DNA of 5,075 nt from Bacteroidota bacterium. Lineage in GTDB: Bacteria > Bacteroidota > Bacteroidia > Chitinophagales > Chitinophagaceae. The position numbers were made by a program, and so were the translations under genes. Positions 1 to 5,075 of this stretch are shown piece by piece. Location: positions 1-5,075 of the forward strand of contig CANETM010000127.1 in assembly GCA_947441205.1 (NCBI GenBank), read 5' to 3'. The notes beneath the pieces are model-generated. The model was given only the letters and a program-made list of their open reading frames with translations. It was not told the origin of the DNA and ran no database searches. The stretch's first letter is position 1. Each line of letters begins with the position of its first letter.

Positions 1-76
1 AAATTTTCCCTCTTTTGATTTTTTCAATGCCCCCCATAAACGTGGGCATTGATTTACGTTGACTCAATATATTCAT
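1..76 (-). CDS. Possible 5' end of an unidentified ORF leaving the window on the left (low confidence)
   Basis: On the minus strand an ATG at 76-74 opens a frame that stays open to the window edge. It gives about 25 residues beginning MNILSQRKSMPTFMGGIEKI and then becomes basic. I do not recognise the protein. An internal ATG at 49-47 is an alternative start. The frame lies just beyond the terminator that ends pdhC, so it would need its own promoter; none is clear. An open run this short in AT-rich DNA can arise by chance, and the 24-52 inverted repeat lies inside it. Plus-strand frames across the same bases are also open for 5 to 20 codons before stops at 16-18, 50-52 and 60-62. The stretch could therefore instead be the 3' end and trailer of a plus-strand gene. 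Confidence 0.2.
   Translation of the reverse strand, partial: MNILSQRKSMPTFMGGIEKIKRGKI
24..52. repeat. Inverted repeat, 9-bp stem
   Basis: The arm TCAATGCCC at 24-32 is the exact reverse complement of GGGCATTGA at 44-52, with an 11-base loop. No T-run follows the stem on either strand: after it comes TTTACGTTG on the plus strand and an A-rich stretch on the minus strand. It is therefore not a standard intrinsic terminator. It may be a stem in a transcript leader or trailer, a protein-binding dyad, or chance. Confidence 0.5.
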
Positions 77-99
77 ACTTAAATTAGAATAACTCAAAT

Positions 100-133
100 A
101 AAAAAGCCCCAAGCAATTGCATGGGGCTTTTTT
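100..133. terminator. Bidirectional intrinsic terminator downstream of pdhC
   Basis: A perfect 12-bp stem pairs 100-111 with 122-133. It has a GCCCC/GGGGC core flanked by a run of six A on the left and six T on the right, and the loop is 10 bases. Read on the minus strand, the GC-rich stem ends in a T-run, as expected for Rho-independent termination. It begins 26 bases after the pdhC stop codon. The A and T runs are symmetric, so the element should also stop plus-strand transcription entering from the left. Confidence 0.9.
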
Positions 134-159
134 AAATTTTTATAAAGACAAATATTATC

Positions 160-1824
160 CTACGCTAACATACGTAATGGCTCTTCTAATAAACTTTTAA
201 GTGTTTGTAAAAATGCAGATCCTGTTGCGCCATCCACAACTCGGTGGTCACAACTTAAAGTAACATTCATTACATTTCCTGCTACTACTTGGCCTCCTTT
301 CACTACTGGCTCTTGGCTAATTCCGCCTACTGCTAATATACAAGCATCTGGAGGATTAATAATTGCAGTAAATGAGTCAATACCAAACATTCCCAAGTTA
401 GAAATAGTAAATGTACTTCCTTCCCAATCTGCTGGTTGTAATTTTTTATCTTTTGCTTTCTTTGCAAACTCTTTTACATTGCCACTAATTTGTGACAAGC
501 TCAAGCTATCAGCAAAACGTAATACAGGAACTAATAAACCTTCGTCTACCGCTACTGCAATGCCAATATTTACATGATGATTTTCTCTGATGAAATCTCC
601 CATCCAACTGCTATTTACTTTTGGATGTTGTTTTAATGATAACGCGGTTGCTTTCACAATCAAATCATTAAAACTAATTTTAAATGTTGCATTTTCATTT
701 AATAAAGTACGTGCTTTTATAGCAGCGTCCATATTAATTTTCATTGTCAAGTAAAAGTGTGGAGCAGTAAATAAACTTTCGCTTAAACGCTTCGCAATTA
801 CTTTGCGCATTTGAGATACAGGTGTATCTACAAAGCTCACAGTTCCTGATGGAATAAACACGGGAGCAGAAGCTGATCCCATACTAGCTGTCGCTGCATT
901 GTTTACTTTTCCGCCTGCATCAGCTGCATTCGCAGCTTCTTCTAAATCAGTTCTTGTAATTCTTCCATTCTCACCTGTTCCTTTCACATATTTTAAATCA
1001 ATCCCTTTTTCTTGTGCTATTTTCTTAGCTAATGGAGAAGCAAAAATGCGACCCGCATTTACAACTTGTGCTGCAGGAGCAGCAACTTGCGCAGGACTTG
1101 CAGCTGGAGCACTAGCAGGAGCAGTACTTGCAGCAGTACTTGCAGCAGCTGGGGCTGATGCATTGCCTTTCAATCCTTTTACAATGGCATCAATATCCAT
1201 TCCTGGTTGCCCAATAATGCACAATAAATCATTCACTAAAATCTTGTCTCCTTTTTGAGCACCTTGATATAATAAAACTCCGTCTTTATAGGACTCTAAT
1301 TCCATAGTAGCTTTATCTGTTTCGATATCAGCTAATATCTCCCCTTTCTTCACGGCATCTCCCACTTTCTTTTGCCAACTAGCAATCACACCTTCAGTCA
1401 TGGTATCACTTAAACGAGGCATCAAAACAACTTCTTCCATTTTTGCATAATCAACACCACTTGCAGCAGGAGTCGAAGCCGCAGTAGTTTCCGCAACTGC
1501 TGGGGAAGTTTTATTTCCTTGATCAGCTGGTTTAGCTTCAGCAGATTTTGTATTTGCACCTGCAATTAAAGCACTAATATCTTCGCCAGCTTTACCAAAA
1601 ATGGCAAGTAAGTCATTAACTTGTAATTTTCCACCACGAGGTGTGCCTATGTGTAAAAGGACACCATCCTGATAGCTTTCTAATTCCATGGTCGCTTTAT
1701 CCGTTTCGATTTCGGCTAATAAATCACCTTTTTTAACGGTATCTCCCACTTTTTTATGCCATGCAGCTATCACTCCTTCGGTCATTGTATCGCTTAAACG
1801 CGGCATTAATATAACTTCTGCCAT
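160..1824 (-). CDS. pdhC: Pyruvate dehydrogenase E2: dihydrolipoamide acetyltransferase with two lipoyl domains
   Basis: This is the cytoplasmic E2 core of the pyruvate dehydrogenase complex (554 aa). It passes the acetyl group from E1 via lipoyl-lysine to coenzyme A. Domains in order are: lipoyl domain 1 at about 2-80 with ETDKATME and the lipoyl lysine K43; lipoyl domain 2 at about 130-210 with the same motif and K171; an Ala/Pro/Ser-rich flexible linker at about 220-256; the E1/E3-binding domain at about 258-296 (ASPLAKKIAQEKGIDL, then GTGENGRITRTDL); a second linker; and the acyltransferase domain at about 333-554. The active site DHRVVDG is at 526-532, with catalytic H527 and D531. The ATG lies directly before the first lipoyl domain, so the start is secure; there is no Shine-Dalgarno sequence. 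The stop is TAG. The PRLSDTMTEG motif and domain layout fit the pyruvate-specific long form better than the 2-oxoglutarate or branched-chain E2. No E1 or E3 gene lies in this window, so E1 must be encoded elsewhere. In this phylum the gene may also be named aceF. Confidence 0.95.
   Translation of the reverse strand: MAEVILMPRLSDTMTEGVIAAWHKKVGDTVKKGDLLAEIETDKATMELESYQDGVLLHIGTPRGGKLQVNDLLAIFGKAGEDISALIAGANTKSAEAKPADQGNKTSPAVAETTAASTPAASGVDYAKMEEVVLMPRLSDTMTEGVIASWQKKVGDAVKKGEILADIETDKATMELESYKDGVLLYQGAQKGDKILVNDLLCIIGQPGMDIDAIVKGLKGNASAPAAASTAASTAPASAPAASPAQVAAPAAQVVNAGRIFASPLAKKIAQEKGIDLKYVKGTGENGRITRTDLEEAANAADAGGKVNNAATASMGSASAPVFIPSGTVSFVDTPVSQMRKVIAKRLSESLFTAPHFYLTMKINMDAAIKARTLLNENATFKISFNDLIVKATALSLKQHPKVNSSWMGDFIRENHHVNIGIAVAVDEGLLVPVLRFADSLSLSQISGNVKEFAKKAKDKKLQPADWEGSTFTISNLGMFGIDSFTAIINPPDACILAVGGISQEPVVKGGQVVAGNVMNVTLSCDHRVVDGATGSAFLQTLKSLLEEPLRMLA
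1270..1431 (-). repeat. Second copy of the duplicated lipoyl-domain core in pdhC
   Basis: This segment codes for residues 132-185 of the E2. It matches the first lipoyl core (residues 4-57, positions 1654-1815) at 46 of 54 residues by my count. The eight differences are mostly conservative (I/V, D/E, L/I, E/D, A/S). At the DNA level a sample of 54 bases (1387-1440 against 1771-1824) has nine differences, several at synonymous sites. Confidence 0.85.
1654..1815 (-). repeat. First copy of the duplicated lipoyl-domain core in pdhC
   Basis: This segment codes for residues 4-57 of the E2, including the lipoyl lysine K43. It is the partner of the copy at 1270-1431. Tandem lipoyl domains are normal in this family; the close similarity of the two copies points to internal duplication. 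Confidence 0.85.
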
Positions 1825-1925
1825 AAATAAAAGGCTGTTTTGTAATTGAACTGTGAAAATACGTCAAAATTGGTTTTTTTCCCACCGATATTGGCAATTT
1901 TTAAGCAAATGGGGGTAAAACCAAA

Positions 1926-1946
1926 GCATTTTTCCGAAAACGATGC
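1926..1946 (-). terminator. Weak hairpin downstream of icd, possible terminator
   Basis: Bases 1926-1929 (GCAT) pair with 1943-1946 (ATGC). Inside them TTTT at 1930-1933 can pair with AAAA at 1937-1940, leaving a CCG loop and a two-base bulge. Read on the minus strand, the sequence after the stem is TTTGGTTTTA, a broken T-run. It starts 24 bases after the icd stop. A smaller 5-bp dyad (ACTAG at 1948-1952, CTAGT at 1960-1964) lies between the stop and this hairpin. The pairing is weak, so termination may be partial or absent and some icd transcripts could read into pdhC. Confidence 0.3.
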
Positions 1947-1969
1947 CACTAGCTTAAAACTAGTTATGA

Positions 1970-3421
1970 TTATTGGCCTTGAGCCAAGCTGTACTCTTTT
2001 TTATCGGCCCACATATTTAATATCTCCAATGAACAAATTTTGAAATCTTTAGTCAAGGCACCATATAATTTTACTACATCATCCTGCGATAAAGGAAGCT
2101 CATTCACGGTTTCAAAACGACAATAATATTGATTCACCAAATTGGTAAAAATGGAACCTGATGGCCATACTTGGGTGCCCCTATTTGTTATGGTCACTAA
2201 TTTAAGTGCGTCGGTAGTAATAGAGGTACACTTATCAGCAATTACCTGCGGTTGCTCATTACTTTCTATGAAAAAATCGACACCTACAATTTTATGTTGA
2301 TCATTTAAATCACTTTGTAACATTGGATTATGTTCCAACTTGAAATTAGTTGGCGTTATATAAAAATTAGGTAACAATGGTTTTGGATTATGAACTGGTT
2401 TTTGTCCAAAATTATTAATAATGGATTGTGCAAAAACAGTTGTGTTCACTGAAGGAATTGACTTGTCACCAAAATCACCTGTATGTACTCCTGATTCTAA
2501 TGTAAATAACAATGCATTTTCAATCATAATGGCTTGTTCCATTAATCCTAAATGACGAAGCATGCTTAGGCCACTTAATAATAATGAAGTTGGATTGGCA
2601 ATATTTTTTCCAGCAATATCTGGTGCTGTACCATGCACTGCTTCAAAAATAGAAATATGATCACCAATATTAGAAGATGGCGCAAAACCAAGCCCACCAA
2701 CTAATCCAGCGCATAAATCACTTACAATATCGCCTTGTAAATTAGTTAATACAATCACATCAAATAAATCAGGACGACTAACTAATTTCATACATAAATC
2801 GTCAACAATAACATCGTCGGCATTCAATTCAGGATACTCCTTTGCAACTTCTTTGAATACTTCTAAAAACAAACCATCGGTTAATTTCATGATGTTTGCT
2901 TTGTGTCCACAAGTAATTCTTTTCGCTCCTTTTTTCTTAGCCATTTCAAATGCATATCTAACTACTTGCTCACTTCCTGGGCGTGTAATAAAACGTCTTC
3001 CTAAAGCAACATCCTGGGTAAGCATATGCTCAATCCCACCATAGGTGTCTTCAATATTTTCTCTTACAATGGTTAAGTCTATTGTTATTCCTGCTTTACT
3101 AAATACGGTATCCACCCCACTTAGGGTTTGAAAATGTCGATCATTGGCATAGGTGTTCCAAGTTTTTCTAGCGGTTACATTTACACTTTTTACCCCCTTA
3201 CCTTTAGGCGTTTCCATGGGTCCTTTAAATAAAATACCCAGCTCCTCAATTGTGTTTTTTGCTTCAGGTGTCATCCCATTACTAAAACCCTTATCAAAAA
3301 CCCATTTTCCCATATCTACGAATTGATATTCCAAAGGCACATTTGAAGCTTTAAATACATTAATAACTGCATCCATAATTTCTGGACCAATTCCATCCCC
3401 TTGAGCTACTGCGATTTTCAT
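1970..3421 (-). CDS. icd: Isocitrate dehydrogenase, long form with C-terminal extension; NAD+-type cofactor site
   Basis: This cytoplasmic TCA-cycle enzyme (483 aa) oxidatively decarboxylates isocitrate to 2-oxoglutarate. The chosen start, at 3421, gives MKIAVAQGDGIGPE, the standard N-terminus of the family; an in-frame ATG 12 codons upstream adds only an unconserved tail. Aligned by eye to E. coli IDH with a constant offset of 76, the isocitrate-binding residues are S79, N81, R85, R95, R120, Y127 and K174, and the metal-binding aspartates are D207, D231 and D235. The cofactor loop HGTAPDIAGKNIANP (263-277) has Asp268-Ile269 where NADP enzymes carry Lys-Tyr, which suggests NAD+ use. Residues from about 341 to 483 form an extra domain absent from E. 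coli IDH. It includes VGVDFFIE (379-386) and NRGTQVWP (413-420), like the C-terminal domain of the Thermus and Rickettsia enzymes. The substrate residues and this tail argue against 3-isopropylmalate dehydrogenase, a shorter NAD-dependent relative. pdhC lies 145 bases downstream on the same strand. Confidence 0.93.
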   Translation of the reverse strand: MKIAVAQGDGIGPEIMDAVINVFKASNVPLEYQFVDMGKWVFDKGFSNGMTPEAKNTIEELGILFKGPMETPKGKGVKSVNVTARKTWNTYANDRHFQTLSGVDTVFSKAGITIDLTIVRENIEDTYGGIEHMLTQDVALGRRFITRPGSEQVVRYAFEMAKKKGAKRITCGHKANIMKLTDGLFLEVFKEVAKEYPELNADDVIVDDLCMKLVSRPDLFDVIVLTNLQGDIVSDLCAGLVGGLGFAPSSNIGDHISIFEAVHGTAPDIAGKNIANPTSLLLSGLSMLRHLGLMEQAIMIENALLFTLESGVHTGDFGDKSIPSVNTTVFAQSIINNFGQKPVHNPKPLLPNFYITPTNFKLEHNPMLQSDLNDQHKIVGVDFFIESNEQPQVIADKCTSITTDALKLVTITNRGTQVWPSGSIFTNLVNQYYCRFETVNELPLSQDDVVKLYGALTKDFKICSLEILNMWADKKEYSLAQGQ

Positions 3422-3454
3422 ATGTATATATTTAGGTAAATAACTGGTATAAAA

Positions 3455-3480
3455 CAAGTTACCGTTTTTGATGCCGCAAA
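3455..3480 (-). promoter_or_regulatory. Tentative Bacteroidota-type promoter for icd
   Basis: On the minus strand TTTG at 3480-3477 is followed after 15 bases by TAACTTG at 3461-3455, about 33 bases before the icd ATG. This resembles the phylum's TTTG / TAnnTTTG pattern. However, the -7 element is one T short and the spacer is shorter than usual, so this is only a candidate. Confidence 0.2.
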
Positions 3481-3517
3481 GTTAATGGACTTATGGGAGT
3501 GATTATAAAAATTTAAG

Positions 3518-3548
3518 GTAATTTTTTATGTCATTCATGTAATTTTTT
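3518..3548 (+). repeat. 10-bp direct repeat, 21-bp period, upstream of apaG
   Basis: GTAATTTTTT occurs at 3518-3527 and again at 3539-3548, so the copies start 21 bases apart, close to two helical turns. They lie 54-84 bases before the apaG ATG in the spacer shared with icd. The spacing would put two binding sites on the same face of the DNA, but the sequence is T-rich and could recur by chance. Confidence 0.4.
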
Positions 3549-3601
3549 CTACTTTTATCCTGCAGTATTCTCTGCGTTGAATTACTTGATACATAATTAC
3601 A

Positions 3602-3988
3602 ATGGTTTCCAAAATTTCTGAAGGGATAGAAGTTAGCATTGAAACCTTTTATCAAAAGGACTATAGTAACCCATTGCAAAATGAATATATGTTTGCATAT
3701 AGGATTACCATTGAAAATCACAACTCTTTTCCTGTAAAATTATTGAGAAGATATTGGGAGGTTTTTGACAGCAATACGGAACAAAAAATAGTTGAAGGTG
3801 AAGGCGTAGTTGGGGTTCAACCATTAATTATGCCAGGAAGAAATTATCAATATGTGAGTGGCTGCCACTTAAAAAGTGAAATTGGAAAAATGCAAGGGTA
3901 TTACACAATGGAAAATGTCGAAAATAAAGAACAAATAAAAGTAAATATACCTCCATTCAAATTAACGGCACCCACAAAATTGAACTAA
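3602..3988 (+). CDS. apaG: ApaG family protein
   Basis: This small protein (128 aa, the usual length) consists of one ApaG/DUF525 domain with a fibronectin-III-like beta fold. The diagnostic core is visible: VEGEGVVGVQP at 64-74, containing the family's GxGxxG motif (G66, G68, G71), then PGRNYQYVSGCHLKS at 78-92 and GKMQGYYTM at 95-103. The biochemical role is not settled. In enterobacteria the gene lies near apaH and has been linked to Co2+ resistance and Mg2+ homeostasis (CorD in Salmonella), and the same domain occurs in some F-box proteins, which suggests protein binding. Here it stands alone, without apaH or ksgA. It has no signal peptide, so it should be cytoplasmic. The ATG has no Shine-Dalgarno sequence. 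The gene is divergent from icd and convergent with gldB, whose stop lies 5 bases away. Confidence 0.93.
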   Translation: MVSKISEGIEVSIETFYQKDYSNPLQNEYMFAYRITIENHNSFPVKLLRRYWEVFDSNTEQKIVEGEGVVGVQPLIMPGRNYQYVSGCHLKSEIGKMQGYYTMENVENKEQIKVNIPPFKLTAPTKLN

Positions 3989-3993
3989 ACTAC

Positions 3994-5001
3994 TTAAGGA
4001 GCGTAGGAAGATGTAGTAAAAATTTTATCCGCTGGCGTTGCTAACATAGCTTCCATAGAAATTCCTTTTTGCGCCTTTTGTTTCATCCAGGAAGCTACAA
4101 TTCGATATCCAATATACTTTCCAACATTACTAGGAATAGCTTCACTAAAAATTGCACTACTTTCACCTTCTTGCATAAAATTATCAATATCCGTTATGCT
4201 TGTTGAATAAGTCAATTTTTCATGAACGATATAATCCCAAATATTAGCTTCCTGACCTTTTAAATTTACATACTGATCCTTGGTATATCCATATTTTATG
4301 GAGTCGGTCGAATTAGGAAAACAAGCATTAATAATATATTGCAACTTTCCCGCCTCAACCATATGTTGAATTAAATTTTGGGTGTTAGCAGGGGAAATAT
4401 AAATGTCATTCAAAATATTTTGAACACTATTCACTGCAATGTATTCAGGGGTATATCGCCTACTCAAATAAGTGGGATATATCGTTTGTATTGATTCATC
4501 GTAATACCACTTTGCATTGGCACCTAAATGCATTTGTAATCCTATTGCTAAGGCGTCAACAGTAACAATATTCCCAAAAGATTCAAGCGGACCAACAAAT
4601 AAAATAATATTATGTGTTAAATTATATTTTGGAAAATAATAGTGCACTCTTTTAAACGATGACTCGAGTTCGGGTTTAGCGATTTTGACTGCATTAACCT
4701 GTTGGGCTGCTTGATAAATGGGTAAGTGTAGTCGGTAAAATGCCTTGATATACTGCGTGTCATTTGTAGACTTTATCATCAAAACCTTGTTTAAATAATC
4801 AATGCCAAATCCGGGGTATTGTTCAAGTAATTTTGTAATAGATTTTTTTATTTGCAGGGTATCCATTGCAAAAAACGCACTATCAAATCTTTGAATTTTA
4901 ATTTCAAAATTAGCCGCATTTTTAGCAGGGTCATCACTATTTGATCCACAACCCGTTATGAATAATAAAAATGGGATTAAGACAATAACTATATAACGCA
5001 T
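3994..5001 (-). CDS. gldB: GldB-like lipoprotein
   Basis: This is a predicted cell-envelope lipoprotein of 335 aa. The N-terminus MRYIVIVLIPFLLF is a hydrophobic signal sequence that ends in a lipobox I-T-G-C, with the lipidated cysteine at C18. The mature protein starts GSNSDD. The body matches the GldB family as I know it: NIILFVGPLESFGNIVTVDA at 131-150, a central region with LSRRYTPEYIAVNSV at 179-193, and a C-terminal block with EAIPSNVGKYIGYRIVASWM at 287-306. GldB was found as a protein required for gliding in Flavobacterium johnsoniae, but homologues also occur in non-gliding Bacteroidota, so this gene alone does not prove motility. No other gld or type IX secretion gene is visible. 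The probable divergent neighbour is nadE, a common arrangement in this phylum. No catalytic motif is evident. Confidence 0.85.
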   Translation of the reverse strand: MRYIVIVLIPFLLFITGCGSNSDDPAKNAANFEIKIQRFDSAFFAMDTLQIKKSITKLLEQYPGFGIDYLNKVLMIKSTNDTQYIKAFYRLHLPIYQAAQQVNAVKIAKPELESSFKRVHYYFPKYNLTHNIILFVGPLESFGNIVTVDALAIGLQMHLGANAKWYYDESIQTIYPTYLSRRYTPEYIAVNSVQNILNDIYISPANTQNLIQHMVEAGKLQYIINACFPNSTDSIKYGYTKDQYVNLKGQEANIWDYIVHEKLTYSTSITDIDNFMQEGESSAIFSEAIPSNVGKYIGYRIVASWMKQKAQKGISMEAMLATPADKIFTTSSYAP

Positions 5002-5056
5002 ATGTGAAAATACAAAAAAAGGAGGTTTATTTATATTAAAAACCGAACTTTACCCA
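5002..5056. promoter_or_regulatory. Divergent spacer between gldB and the probable nadE
   Basis: These 55 AT-rich bases must hold the start signals for gldB (leftward) and for the gene starting at 5057 (rightward), unless the promoters overlap the coding regions. I see no clear TAnnTTTG box on either strand. GGAGGT at 5021-5026 resembles a Shine-Dalgarno sequence, but it lies 30 bases before the plus-strand ATG, too far to serve it. Confidence 0.4.
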
Positions 5057-5075
5057 ATGAAAATTTGCATAGCAC
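5057..5075 (+). CDS. nadE: Start of a probable glutamine-dependent NAD+ synthetase (truncated by window edge)
   Basis: An ATG at 5057 begins M-K-I-C-I-A before the window ends. This fits the first strand of a nitrilase-type glutamine amidotransferase domain, whose members often begin MKIxxAQ. Large NadE proteins carry this domain in front of the NAD synthetase domain and are common neighbours of gldB in Bacteroidota. Six residues cannot prove the assignment, so the name rests mainly on gene context. Confidence 0.4.

Noticed and set aside
899..1258. 119-residue open frame on the plus strand
   Set aside because: It lies wholly opposite the linker and lipoyl region of pdhC. Its Ala-rich composition mirrors the Ala/Pro/Ser linker codons.
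1846..2043. 65-residue open frame on the plus strand across the icd-pdhC spacer
   Set aside because: It overlaps the 3' end of icd on the opposite strand, has no recognisable domain and no start signal, and has an odd composition.
2853..3044. 63-residue open frame on the plus strand
   Set aside because: It is antisense to the conserved core of icd and shows no features of its own.
3422..3457. Upstream ATG extending icd by 12 residues
   Set aside because: The extra residues are not family-like, and MKIAVAQGDGIGPE at the internal ATG is the standard start of this enzyme family.
3550..3557. TACTTTTA as a -7 element for apaG
   Set aside because: It matches TAnnTTTG at all but the last base, but no convincing -33 partner is present and such matches are expected often in T-rich DNA.
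3503..3721. 72-residue open frame on the minus strand
   Set aside because: It overlaps the 5' part of apaG on the opposite strand, while apaG has a clear family match. No conserved motif is visible in it.
5021..5026. GGAGGT as a Shine-Dalgarno site
   Set aside because: It is 30 bases before the plus-strand ATG at 5057 with no ATG at the proper distance, and Bacteroidota seldom rely on such sites.
1..5075. CRISPR array, mobile element, tRNA or rRNA, defence or biosynthetic cluster
   Set aside because: I saw no regularly spaced repeats, transposase motifs, cloverleaf-like sequence or accessory-gene cluster. Four complete housekeeping-type genes account for about 88% of the window.

Overview
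The window looks like chromosomal housekeeping DNA from a member of the Bacteroidota, possibly Chitinophagaceae-like. The grounds are the low G+C content, the lack of Shine-Dalgarno sequences in front of the gene starts, a GldB-type lipoprotein gene (a family typical of this phylum) and a divergent neighbour whose first residues fit the glutamine-dependent NAD synthetase often found beside gldB. The family-level placement is an inference.

From left to right: (1) Positions 1-99 form an edge region with a 9-bp inverted repeat and a weak open frame that leaves the window on the minus strand. (2) Positions 100-133 hold a strong, symmetric intrinsic terminator. (3) pdhC (minus, 160-1824) encodes the E2 acetyltransferase of pyruvate dehydrogenase, with two lipoyl domains. 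(4) A 145-base gap follows, with a weak hairpin. (5) icd (minus, 1970-3421) encodes a long isocitrate dehydrogenase of the Thermus/Rickettsia type, whose cofactor-site residues look NAD+-specific rather than NADP+-specific. (6) A 180-base divergent spacer (3422-3601) contains a 10-bp direct repeat. (7) apaG (plus, 3602-3988) follows. (8) gldB (minus, 3994-5001) converges on apaG with only 5 bases between the stop codons. (9) A 55-base divergent spacer leads to the first six codons of a probable nadE on the plus strand.

The two left-hand genes serve central carbon metabolism: E2 makes acetyl-CoA from pyruvate, and isocitrate dehydrogenase acts two steps after that acetyl-CoA enters the TCA cycle. 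They share an orientation and could be partly co-transcribed, although the 145-base gap argues for a separate promoter before pdhC. apaG and gldB are not functionally linked to them in any way visible here. I found no transposon, CRISPR array, tRNA, rRNA, phage gene or defence system, and no evidence of a previously undescribed system. The most useful observation is the predicted NAD+ preference of the isocitrate dehydrogenase, which automated annotation may well label NADP-dependent.
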